Part shown: positions 52,579 to 62,727 of the stretch, one piece after another
How positions within the stretch are numbered: the first letter of the stretch is position 1
Layout of the letters: the number at the start of each line of letters is the position of its first letter
Assembly (NCBI GenBank): GCA_031310005.1
Contig: CM062380.1
Span: 2,046,001-2,110,000, forward strand
DNA: 64,000 nucleotides
DNA from: Dactylellina haptotyla
Taxonomy: Eukaryota; Ascomycota; Orbiliomycetes; Orbiliales; Orbiliaceae
Reading direction: 5' to 3'
The notes under the pieces: model-generated
What the model saw: the letters and a program-made list of their open reading frames with translations, nothing else
Databases searched by the model: none
What the model was told of the DNA's origin: nothing
Program-made: the position numbers and the translations under genes

Positions 52579-53952
52579 TTACAACTTTGAACCCGGCTTC
52601 AGGCCCAGCCCGCCGCTTTCCTCCACCTCAAACTGCTTGCCCCGTCGCCAGCCCACCCACTGCTCCAGCACACCCTCTCCGCCCACCCCGGCCTGCAATC
52701 CTTCCTCTTCCCAGCCAGACCCCTTCACTCCCTGTCCCTGTCCCTTCGCAGCCTTGATTGCGACATCTTTCTCCTCTTCCGCTCCTCCTTTGCCATCCCC
52801 CCCTCCCAGTGCAAGACCCGGAGAATCTCGCAGCGTTACAATCGGCCGCTGGTCGTAGCCCTGCTCCTCCAGCTCCCCCTGCGTCAGGACCGGCGTGCAA
52901 CAAGCATCCGTCCCGTCAAAGACACTCTCCCACTCCGCACGTGTCTTCGATTTGAACCTTTCCGTGAAAAGCTTCCGTAGATCTACCCACGTCGATGGGT
53001 CCTCGCGAGCTCCCGGGAGATCGGCCGTGGTTAATCCAAGGCCCTTCAAAAACGCCGCGAAGAATTGAGGCTCCAGCGCCCCACTAAATAAAAGAGATCA
53101 GTATGACGACATCCGATTGAGAGTTTATTTATAATGGAAAACTTACACGGCCATGTACTTCCCATCCTTCGTCTCGTACGTATCATAATACGGACACCCT
53201 CCGTCCAACAAGTTCGTGCCCCTCTCCCCACCCCAGCTCCACGTCTTGGTCGTCAGTCTCGGCATGGTAGCCATATAGGCACTCCCATCCACCATATTCG
53301 CCTCCACGACTTGTCCCCTCCCCGTTCTTTGCCTCTCAATCAAAGATAGCAGTATCCCCAGGAAGCAAACGGCCCCGCCGCCCGCGAAATCCCCAACAAT
53401 ATTCCCAGGAGCGTACGGCTTCTCGTGTGCTCGTCCTAGCATGCTCAACACCCCGGAGACGGCAATGTAGTTTATATCGTGGCCCGCCATTCGAGAGTAC
53501 TTGCCATCACGCCGGAAACCCGTCATCCTCGCCACGATTAGCCGTGGGTTTAGAGCCTTGAGGACGGTCGACGGGCATAGCCCTGCCTTTTCGAGAACAC
53601 CAGGCCTGAAGGGGTCGATTAGCACATCAACATGTGGGATGAGCGCCTTGAGGAGAGATAGGCCGCCCGGTGATTTCATGTCCACCGCGATGCTCGTCTT
53701 GCGACGGGAGAGGAGATCGCGGGTCGGTGGAGCCGTAGAAAGGGTCGCGCGGTCAACACGGAGGACGGTGGCGCCATAGTCGGCCAGGAGCATACCCGCG
53801 AAGGGACCTGAAGTGTTATATATATTTATCTCGAATTAGTGAACGTTGTATACTTGACCATGAACTTGATATAAAAACAAGCAATTCGTACCTGGCGCTA
53901 GGCCGGCGAACTCGAGCACGCGGATACCGGAGAGGGGTGGGGGCGACGCCAT
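52579..53952 (-). CDS. Alpha-methylacyl-CoA racemase (class III CoA-transferase family), peroxisomal
   Basis: Epimerises 2-methylacyl-CoA esters for beta-oxidation. Exons on the minus strand 53892..53952, 53147..53807, 52579..53083 (408 residues); junctions rebuild [19 protein letters not shown] and [17 protein letters not shown]. Seen: the Asp/Gly-rich N-terminal CoA-binding part ([28 protein letters not shown]), the racemase signature [16 protein letters not shown] with the catalytic His-Asp region, and the [15 protein letters not shown] motif. These match AMACR better than formyl-CoA or succinyl-CoA transferases. The protein ends in GSKL, a canonical peroxisomal PTS1. Between residues about 330 and 385 lies a Gly/Lys/Glu-rich low-complexity segment ([14 protein letters not shown]). 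Diverges from the next gene. Confidence 0.92.
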
Positions 53953-54707
53953 TGCGCGTAAACTTGTCCGGACCAATATATATACACTGTCTCCGAGGAG
54001 GGTGAATGTTTTATCCCAAGAGTAAAAGGAAAGTCGCCGTGTAGGTGCTAGTAGGTACGGATATATGTCTGTCCCTCTGGGGTAATTCGATTGATTCGAT
54101 AGCCGAGGTCAGCCCCCCAGGGCATCTGACAAATTGGCGGACATCTTTGGAGGGACGAATCTGGGGAAACGGCATTTATGTTTCTGCCAGCGGCGCTGTT
54201 TTTAGTCTGGAGGAGGGAGTGGAGAATAAGAGTAACAATATGGGGTAGGGAATGCTCTGAGGCATGCGGAGGGAAGCAGGTTTTCGGCCGCGGCCAACAA
54301 GACTACGGCCATGCCTGGCCCAGCATCTGCGAGCCAGCTAGCATCAAGCTAACGAGTCGGCGGATGGTTCAACGAGTGGGACCAACCACTAGCAGGGTCC
54401 TCCTAACAGGGTCCATTTCAGACATTAGTGCATTTTGACCGATAGAGTAGATGTAGCAAGCTCAAGAGCATACGTATATATATGCAGGCCGTTGATATCG
54501 AGACGGGCGCGTTGGGGGTCCCGGTACCCGCATGCATACCAAGACAGTTAGCCCGAAACCGTTATAAATTTGTATATATTCCTGTCGTAATTGCTCCGTC
54601 CCTGTTTCTCCTCTCCGCTTCGTATACGTACCTAGCACCGTTCAAAGCTGCAAGTCTATAGATGCGTACGGCGCCAGTACGTATACATATACCGTATATC
54701 TGCCGCC
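53953..54707. other. Divergent promoter region
   Basis: Shared upstream region of the racemase gene (-) and the histidine phosphatase gene (+). A TATATATA string lies at 53977-53984, close to the racemase start. No gene seen. Confidence 0.6.
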
Positions 54708-56186
54708 ATGTCCCCCTCTTCGACACCTAGCGTCCCTAATAATGACGCCTCGACACCGAAGAAAGACCGGCCGGTTATGCATTACATGGTCTCCGGTCGC
54801 GCTCCGATGTTCGAGTACTCCGTCGTCCGAAGTTTGTTCGTTCAGAGCTTGCCGGAATATCTCATTGACCAGCAGGAGTTTAATGACCACTACGTAATAA
54901 TCCAGCCAGCCGTCTTGAGCTTACAGCTTCTATGTTGAAATCGTTTCTAACACATACGATTACGGAACCGGTGTGTAGTTCAGCAAGAACTTCGGTTTGA
55001 TGCTATTCAACGACGACGACGAGCCGGACTGGCAGGCTTTTGTCGACAGGGTGAACGAGTTGAACGCCAATGCGGCACCCGATGAAACCTACAAGGTCTT
55101 CTACCTCGCTCGGCACGGCCAAGGTACTCATTGATCCCCGATGATCATATTTGGGGAGAACGTTCATGCTCACAACTTAAAACAGGACCTCACAATGAAG
55201 CAAGTAAGTATACCCACCAGAGCCTTGTAAGCCCGGTGAGCCCTTCTGCTTACAAGCAAATATAACACATCGCAGTTGAAACATATGGCCACCCGCTATG
55301 GGATGTACGTATTAGTCCTCCGATGCTACCGGCGCTAGGGTATCACTGACTGTAAATTATAGGAGAAAATTGGCATGCTCAAGGAATACAAAGGCCTTAT
55401 CTTGGGACCCGACCCAGACCTTACAGAAAAAGGCAAGAAAGAAGCCATCGCCATAGGTAATATTTGGAAGACCCAAATCGAAAACTATGGCCTGTTCCAT
55501 GCCGGTGCTTTACCTCAGAAATTCTACGCCTCGCCGTTCACTAGAGCTCTGCGAACCCTTGAACTCACCTGGAAGGACATTGTTCTCAACCTCCCGGATG
55601 CACCTACAGTCAGCGTTAAAGAAACCCTTCGTGAGACAATCGGGCACCATTATTGCGATTATCGGGGCAACATGAAGGAAGTGAGAGAAAGGTTTCCCTT
55701 CATCCGGACGGAAGAAGGTATGCTCGATGAGGATACGATATGGACTGAAGTAAGAGAGGATGAGGCAGGAGGATCATTGGAGCTGAGGTTGAGGGATGCG
55801 CTTGACGACATTATTATGGAATCAGGAGAGACCTTTATCAGCATCACGGCCCACAGTGGCTGTTTGAGGTTCCTCATGAAAGGTACGTATCATAAACCTG
55901 TTGAAACGCATATCCAGAACCCGGCTAATTATTATTTATTTTTGTAGTTGTTGGTCATAGACCCTTCCCACTCGAAACTAGCAGGATGGTGCCGATTGTG
56001 GTCAAAGCCAAGTTGAAACCGGAGTTTAAGGACAAGAAACTACCAGAGCAAGTGACTGGCTTACCATATACCTTGACCCCCGCCACTGCTTCAGAATCCA
56101 ACAAGAGGAAAGACTTTGACAAGACTAGCACTCTGCCAGAGAACGTTTCCAAGAAGGCCCAGATCAGCGGCGTCGATAAGGATTAA
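54708..56186 (+). CDS. Histidine phosphatase superfamily (phosphoglycerate-mutase-like, Pmu1 type)
   Basis: Phosphohistidine phosphatase-fold protein similar to yeast Pmu1 and fungal PGAM-like proteins; substrate unknown. Six exons: 54708..54893, 54979..55123, 55186..55203, 55276..55304, 55363..55882, 55948..56186 (378 residues). Junctions give KVFYLARHGQGPHNEAIETYGHPLWDEKIGMLKEY: the catalytic RHG is in exon 2, and the rest of the signature is carried by an 18-base and a 29-base exon. The second catalytic His is in SITAHSGCLRFLMK, and the conserved Arg in SPFTRALRTLE. All later junctions are in phase. The first donor (GTAATA) is the weakest call, so the end of exon 1 is less certain. The C-terminal 60 residues are Lys/Ser/Thr-rich. 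Confidence 0.85.
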
Positions 56187-56404
56187 CGGCGTAGAAAAAA
56201 AGCAGGCAACTTTTCTCTGTCGCTGACGAAACTTTCTTGATTGCGATAGACGGACACACGTTTGATTTTATTGAGGCAGACACTTGCAATTGGTTTGTGA
56301 ATGGGTTTGTATTAGCTTTTGTCTTCATTATAGAGCAACTATAAACCGACTATAAAACATAGACTTTAGATGCCCTTTTTTGGTTTCATTCATTGTTTTC
56401 CTGC
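56187..56404. other. Convergent gap
   Basis: 218 bases between two convergent stop codons; nothing seen beyond probable 3' UTRs. Confidence 0.6.
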
Positions 56405-57466
56405 CTAAGCCTGCTGTTCTACAAATTCTTTCATATTGGGATAGGCGTTCAACGCCAATTGGCCGCCTAGATGAGCATACAATACGTTGCCTCCGCTGAT
56501 TTCGCCCTTCTTGATCATATCGATCATTCCGGCGAGACTCTTGCCTTCGTAGACGGGATCCGTGATGAACGCATCCATTCTGGCGCCGTACTCGATGGCG
56601 TCCAAGGTTTGCTTGTCCGGGATGCCATAGGTCCCCGCATGGTACCTCTCATCGAGGATGATGTCATCTGCGGTGATGTCTTCGTCCTTGAGGCCGATTT
56701 TGACAGCGGTCTCCTTGGCGGATTTGAGCAGAGCGGCTCTCGTTTCCGCAGGTTTGGCGGAGGCGTCTATGCCGACGACCTTTCTCTTTTCCCCGGGGTA
56801 CATGCGCTCGAGCAACTTGAAGCCGGCAACCATACCGGACATCGTCGAGCCCGTGACGGCACAGACGATGACGGTGTCGAAGAAGACGCCCATGGTCTGT
56901 TCTTGCTCGCGAACCTCGAAGGCCCATCTGGCGAATCCCAGGCCGCCGAGGGGATGATCGCTTGCACCCGCGGGTATGTAGTACGGCTTCTCGCCGTTGG
57001 CGACGCACTCTTCGAATACCTTTTTCAAGGTACCCTTGTGCTCGATACCGAAGCCGGAGTTCTCAAGACGGATGTCAGCATCCATCATGCGCGAGAGCTG
57101 GATGTTGCCGACCTTGTCGTAGATGCCGTAGGGCTCCTCCCAATCGACCCACTTCTCCTGCACGAGCTTGCATTTCAGGCCCGTGGCGGCGGCGGCACCG
57201 GAGACTTGGCGAGTGTGGTTGCTCTGGAAGCCGCCGATGGAGACGAGGGTGGTGCAGTTGGTGGAGAGGGCGTCGGCGAGGAGGTACTCGAGCTTGCGGG
57301 TCTTGTTGCCGCCAAAGGCGAGGGCAGAGTTGAGGTCCTCGCGTTTGGCGTAGACGGGGACGCCGAGGTCTGCGGAGGTGCGGGGCAGGAGGTGGATCGG
57401 GGAAGGGGTGGGGAGGAGGAGGGGGTGGCGGGGGATGGAGGCGAAGGGTTCGGGGAGGGTGGCCAT
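56405..57466 (-). CDS. acdS: ACC deaminase (PLP-dependent), intronless
   Basis: Opens the ring of the ethylene precursor 1-aminocyclopropane-1-carboxylate to 2-oxobutyrate and ammonia. One exon, 353 residues, slightly longer than the bacterial enzyme (338). Seen: the PLP-binding Lys in FGGNKTRKLEYL (Lys55), SNHTRQVSGAAAA, EKWVDW, the phosphate-binding TGSTMSGMVAG loop, and ITDPVYEGKS...LYAHLGG. The Glu in PVYEG and the Leu in YAHLGG correspond to Glu295 and Leu322 of Pseudomonas AcdS, the residues held to separate ACC deaminases from D-cysteine desulfhydrases, so true ACC deaminase is favoured. Several fungi that live with plants carry it, often thought to derive from bacteria. A GC-rich, intronless gene in an intron-rich window fits that, but does not prove it. 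Confidence 0.93.
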   Translation of the reverse strand: MATLPEPFASIPRHPLLLPTPSPIHLLPRTSADLGVPVYAKREDLNSALAFGGNKTRKLEYLLADALSTNCTTLVSIGGFQSNHTRQVSGAAAATGLKCKLVQEKWVDWEEPYGIYDKVGNIQLSRMMDADIRLENSGFGIEHKGTLKKVFEECVANGEKPYYIPAGASDHPLGGLGFARWAFEVREQEQTMGVFFDTVIVCAVTGSTMSGMVAGFKLLERMYPGEKRKVVGIDASAKPAETRAALLKSAKETAVKIGLKDEDITADDIILDERYHAGTYGIPDKQTLDAIEYGARMDAFITDPVYEGKSLAGMIDMIKKGEISGGNVLYAHLGGQLALNAYPNMKEFVEQQA

Positions 57467-57776
57467 TTTTATGGAAGGAAGAAGGAAAGACGGTACAATT
57501 GGAGGTTGGGTCCGGCGTACGACCGTTAGTTCCTACCTGCGATCGATATAGATATATACTCGAGGGATACGGCTCGAGAAGGACGAGGAAGCCGGAGAGC
57601 AGGTCGAGTTTGCCGTCGGGGATGCGAGCAAAGGTGCAAGAACCCGTCGGGGAGCTGCGTAGACGGGCGCTGGTGCCTGGCGATGCCGAACCGGCGGCTA
57701 CCCGCAGCGCCTGACAGATGCCCCGTGTCGAGGGTTCTCATCACTCCTTTCTACATTTTATAAACACTTAAGTATC

Positions 57777-57818
57777 TACATATATATATATATATAAAGA
57801 GAGAGAGAGAGAGAGAGG
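57777..57818. repeat. (TA)n(GA)n compound microsatellite
   Basis: Perfect TA run followed directly by a GA run. Confidence 0.9.
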
Positions 57819-58044
57819 TTGAGGTTGGGATGGAGGGGTGGAGGGTGAGTGATGTTCAGGCACCGGGCTGTTTGGGCTGTTTGGGGCCAGCCACATCTGC
57901 GGCGGTGCGGCCGGGCCAACCGCATCGGGCGAGGCTGAGCCGGGCGATGGTTCCAGAAGACTCACTTTTGACGGGCAGGAAAAAAGGCCAGCTTATTGCT
58001 GCTCGACTCATCTCCAACCGCAGCCCGCCGCTCGCCTTCTCAGC

Positions 58045-58053
58045 TATAAAAAA
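58045..58053 (+). promoter_or_regulatory. Probable TATA box of mbf1
   Basis: TATAAAAAA stands 140 bases before the mbf1 ATG, followed by a C/T-rich stretch that suits a transcription start. Confidence 0.6.
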
Positions 58054-58184
58054 CCCCGTCTCCCTGCCCACCCCCCTTCCTTCCTCCCGTCAATCAATCA
58101 ATCGATCGATCAAATATACCCTCATCATCACCAGCCTCACCTCGACCCTCAGAAAATAAAATATAAACAATCAAGCCAACAATC

Positions 58185-58795
58185 ATGTCGGACTGGGACA
58201 CTTCCACCGTCAGAATCGGAATCGGCTCCCGCAGCGGTGGAGGTCCTCGTGAAAAGGTCGCCCGCACACAGTCCGAAATCAACGCTGCCAGACGAGCCGG
58301 TGCCGTCGTCTCCACCGAGAAGAAATACTCTGGTGGCTCCAACAAGACGGGTGCCCCCGAAGGTCAGCATCTCACCAAGGTACTTACTCTTCTCCCATCC
58401 GCCCTTCCGTCGACGGAGGGATCCGTTTTCTCCTTCGGTGGGCTATTTTTAGCCTCATACGCACTCCCAACCCAGCTGATGCTAACCTGCTCTTTTTTCC
58501 CCTCTCCCACCAGGTCGACCGTGAAGACGATGTCGGCAAGATCGCCAAGGTCTCTCTGGACGTAGGCAAGGCCATGGCCAAAGCCCGCCAGGCCAAGGAA
58601 CCCGCAATGTCCCAGAAGGACCTGGCCACCAAGATCAACGAAAAGCCTTCCGTTATCAACGACTACGAGAGCGGCCGGGCTCAGCCTACCCAACAGGTCC
58701 TTGCTAAGCTGGAAAGAGCCCTCGGCGTCAAGCTGCGTGGCAAGGACATCGGATCCCCTCTAGGACCCAAGAAGAACGGTGAATCGTCAAAGTAA
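58185..58795 (+). CDS. mbf1: Multiprotein bridging factor 1
   Basis: Coactivator linking bZIP-type activators (Gcn4/CpcA in fungi) to TBP. Exons 58185..58379 and 58514..58795 (158 residues), with a phase-0 intron of 134 bases. The N-terminal MBF1 domain ([42 protein letters not shown]) is followed by a Cro/C1-type helix-turn-helix at residues about 90-145: [45 protein letters not shown]. The length is typical of the family. The TATA box and pyrimidine-rich leader suggest strong expression. Confidence 0.97.
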
Positions 58796-59649
58796 AAGCT
58801 TCACGAAAGCTTCATACCCCTTTGCCTAGCTCCACAAGCAAGCACCCCATGTTCTTACGACGTTTGGTATTCTTCTTTCCTTTGCATTTTGGGCTCCCAA
58901 TGAGAGAAAAGTGAGAGTGAGAATTTTTTGTCACACACCTGTTCGCAAAACTATGCCTCGGTCTTTTAAATGATTGAAACACACGCATTTTATCAACGTT
59001 TCTACGGGTCACGGTTGGATTTGGTTCTGTTTTTTTTCTTTATTCTTGCACTTTTGGATCACGAAGGAGAAGAAAACAAAAATTGTTGGAAGGGAAGGGG
59101 GTTCCTCTGCAGGCTCTGGAATTTGACGGTCGTCTCTCTCGTTTGTTTCTTGCAATTTTAGCGGCTTCCGATCCTTAACATACCCTCTTTCCCGGGTGCT
59201 CTGGATATTAGACATCTTTATATATACACATAGACCTATAGACATCTGTTAAATCAAACGGCTGTTCTTTCTTCTCAGTGCCCGTGAGAGAAGCTTGGCC
59301 AGGTTGCACAAGACCTGGTTGTATTTTGTAACTAGCGTCATTATTTGTCTCTGCCTCTTTGTTGCGTGCCACCAACATGAAAACTCCCAAACTCGCGACA
59401 TCAAGCACAAAGAAAGAAAGCCAGGCCAGCTTCACCTCGTATACTCCACGCTGTGTACGCTTCAATATTGGATACCATCGTACCGCGCGTCCAGCTGATT
59501 TCCCGTGAACCAACCCGTCGTCTGATGATGCTCACGGAAACGCCTGCGACAGCTGCAGGACAACCACCACCACCACCACCTCCCCAACGCAGCTCCCTCG
59601 CACGACGCCTCCAACTTCACAGCTCAAGCCATTATCGGGAACATCGAAA
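58796..59649. other. Intergenic between mbf1 and the next gene
   Basis: 854 bases with no convincing gene. Short frames on both strands look random. An ACC repeat near 59564-59582 is close to the next start. Confidence 0.55.
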
Positions 59650-61993
59650 ATGGAGGACTCGATGGATATCGACGGACCGGAGGCAGCTACGCCAGTCTTC
59701 GGCACACGGGCCTTCGTGACATCCAAGGAGTTTCACAAAGAAATTATCCGAAAAATCACAGTTCTACTCGAAGAGGGAATGAGTACGTCTCCAAAAACGC
59801 GTCTTTTATATCACCACATATACAGGGACTAACCCTTTTATTCCAAAACTACCAGACACAAGTGCCATCGACTTCCTCGGCCAGGTATCCTACGCCGGTT
59901 TGTCCAGGCCCAGTAAACCAGGAAGGCTAAAGGAGATCGCTATCCCCTCGCCGGACATCCTCTCGATTGTAACAACGATATCGCTCCATCCAAGTTACAC
60001 CACCAGACAAACGGGCCTCCTGCAACTGGACGGAGCACTAAAGGCTTCCCGGTACATGCGCAATATCATCCGCCTGGCCGGTGCTACCAATTGCCAACTA
60101 CAACAAGCATGGCGATTCAAACGAGGAGAAGCCAATGCGGGATCCGATGACAACATGGGCGGAGCCATTGGCGGCACCCGCAACATGAGGAACAGAAATG
60201 TAGCCAAAACCGGCGCTGCAGGTAGAAAAGGAAAACGGGCAGCCCATGATCTAAGCACGGCGCCCTTCGCAAGTTTGGCCATCGCCAATGACGAAAGTCT
60301 ATTCAAACGCTGCGACGATATTTGGTCCGTCATCGGTTGGGCACTGGTCACTTCTTGCTGCTACAGTAAACGGTGGGATGTGTGGAAGGACTTTCTTGAC
60401 CTTCTTCTGGAGACGCTCCAGAACGATTTCCAAGAACGCATCAACGCTGCAGGCGATAACGCGGAGGATATGGATCTCGAGGGCAGTCTCGTGAACGCCA
60501 TCGGGTTCATACCGGATGTTTCTGGAAGCGCGGGGTATAAACGTGTCGTGCGGGCAATCTTCGCCAACGGGTCAGAAAAGTCAAGGAACGAATGGGTGCC
60601 CGTCTTCCCCAGAGAGACCAAAAAACCACCAAAAAAAGAGAAAACCACGGAATGGAAAACAAAGGTCGATGCAAATCCCTATGCGGCTAAGAAGGGATCC
60701 AGCAGCCTACTAGCCACACTCGATGAGAATACCAGCGAAGATTACAACAAATTTCGGAATAATGTAAACGACGCCTCGGATGCGTATAGAGAATTTAGGG
60801 ACGAGCTCGCAAAGACCGGTTACGCTGATGATGAGGATGGATCCGACGAGGATATAGACATCCAGCAGCTTCAGAAGGAGGACAAGTCGAAATTGGAAAC
60901 GGACCAGGAGGCTATCAGAGCATGGGGGGGTACCGACTCTATCATTATAAGGTTGAAACTTATGGCCCTGGTAAGTGTAACAGGAGCGGCAGCGGACCTT
61001 CATAACAAGAAACAGCAGCGTCTCCAAAATGAGATTATAGATAGCTCTCGCAAAAGCCGCCAGAGATCCAAAATACAGAAACCAACTGATGGTCGAGATG
61101 CAGAGCTTCTCGATCCACCTCTTGAGACAAAAATGGCAGACCTCAAGACTGAGGAATCACCAAGCTCTGAAAGGGCGGAAGAGGCAGAAAATAGCTTAAC
61201 AAGCCGTTCACCTCCTCCTCCCCTCTCTCAAAATGTCATACGACCATCAAACAAAAACACCACCCTCCCACATCCTTCCTCCTCTTTGTCACACTCTTCT
61301 ACTACCTCCTCACCTTTCAACATGCGCTACAACCCCCCCACCCTGCTCGAATCCCTACCCCGCAACCTCAAAAACCAAAGCAACCTACCTGATAAAAATA
61401 ACCTTAACAACTTGCAGATATCCTGGATGTTCTACTGGGACGAGTCGATCATCAGCAGTTTCGTTGACGAATTCATCGACCACATCCGCTCTCTTCCCGT
61501 AAAACAAATGAACCTCTTCCTCTCCCCCACAATATATCAGGCCGCCGATCCGTACTTCCGCACTTCGTTGCTCACCGCCATCTTGCAGAAATCTATGGTC
61601 TGGCAGCCAAGGAACGGCTGGACATCCGATCAAGTCGGCGACGAGGCTCTCGTGGAGTGCTACCTGCCGCATTTTGCTCGAGGACAGGATGTGGAGAACC
61701 AGGTGCGCATGGCTACCGCCTTGGAGTATCTGGCGAGGTTGTTACACGTCGAGGCTCCAGAAGAGAAAGGGTTGAAGTGGAGTGAGAGGATGGAGGATGC
61801 TATGGAGACGGGGATCAAGGCAAGGAAGGAGAAGGCGGAGGCGGCGTTTAAGAGGAAGAAGAAACCCACCGCAGCTGATGAGGAGCTGGTGCGGATGTTG
61901 GATATGACGGCCTTCAGACTTAGGTTCTTAATGGGACAGGCAAAGACCACGACGCTAGAAAGGAGGAGGAAGAAGAAGAATACGAAAGCGTGA
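59650..61993 (+). CDS. Large unrecognised protein with basic tail (756 residues)
   Basis: Function not recognised. Exons 59650..59782 and 59856..61993; the phase-1 intron (73 bases, GTACGT and CAG) joins LLEEGM to NTSAIDFLGQVSYAGLS. The N-terminal 300 residues look folded and helical (KEFHKEIIRKITVLLEEGM, WSVIGWALVTSCCYSKRWDVWKDFLDLLLETL). A charged disordered segment follows (DDEDGSDEDIDIQQLQ), then a Ser/Pro-rich linker at about 460-550 (SSSLSHSSTTSSP). A second helical domain follows (WMFYWDESIISSFVDEFIDHI, LVECYLPHFARGQDVENQVRMATALEYLARLL), and the tail is strongly basic (ERRRKKKNTKA), probably a nuclear localisation signal. This layout suggests a nuclear scaffold or chromatin protein, but that is inference. 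No transmembrane segment. Confidence 0.75.
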
Positions 61994-62727
61994 TTTCGTG
62001 TCATTACCTTTTTTCCCTCACCTTTTGATATTTATTTGGGTTTCTTATTTTACTACTTTTAAGTTTAGGCGCGGGGAAATACAAGAATCGGTAATTAGAA
62101 AAGGTGCCCCATACTAATTAATATAAGGTTGAGGTCCACAGTTGAATGATGTCACATGATGCAGGTAAGGCGCAGTAGCAACGAACTTCATCTCTTATCG
62201 ATGAGATCAATGCGGATTCAATTTGGTAATATACAATGTTTTCGTATCCGAGATGCGGATATAGATTTTGTCGAGCCCAGCCGTATTAAGTAAAATGAAA
62301 CAGGAAGAAGAGCAAAATAAACCGGAAGAAATAGGCAACTGAAGAAGGTATTTGGAAGGAAAACAGGAAGCCAAAAAGTTTTTGTATGGTCATGAGACGT
62401 TCGAAAAGTTCCTGGTATGAAATAGAAGTGAGAGTAAAAAAGAAATATGAAAAAATAAAGAAAACTCCCCTAACACCGTCACAGATGATAGTGTCCTACT
62501 TCTCACGAAATATATATAAAACAAAGGCTCCTACCAAAGAACAATATCGTAGCATCGCACCGTGAGAATGGAATGCTTTGGGAAGGAAATTTGAAACAAA
62601 GAGGTATATAAAAACGGACGATAGAACACCAGCCGATGAAGTCTATGAACTGTAGGGGGGAATTAAAAGGAAAAGAAGAAAATTAATTTAAATGGTACCA
62701 AAAAAATGAAACAAACCATTCAGCAGC
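61994..62727. other. Convergent intergenic gap
   Basis: 734 bases of AT-rich 3' regions between the 756-residue gene (+) and prp24 (-). No gene seen. Confidence 0.6.

Larger units (their letters stand above)
57467..58184. other. Divergent promoter region acdS / mbf1
   Basis: No gene recognised. Contains TATATA strings near 57550 (acdS side), a TA/GA microsatellite at 57777-57818 and the mbf1 TATA box at 58045. Confidence 0.6.

Noticed and set aside
49487-53952. idpA and the racemase gene as a peroxisomal gene cluster
   Set aside because: Only two adjacent genes share SKL ends and fungal genes are not co-transcribed; adjacency alone is not evidence of a cluster.
56471-57529. Plus-strand open frame of 352 codons
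   Set aside because: Fully antisense to the ACC deaminase gene, whose motifs are unambiguous; the Gly/Glu/Asp-rich antisense translation is typical of GC-biased codons.
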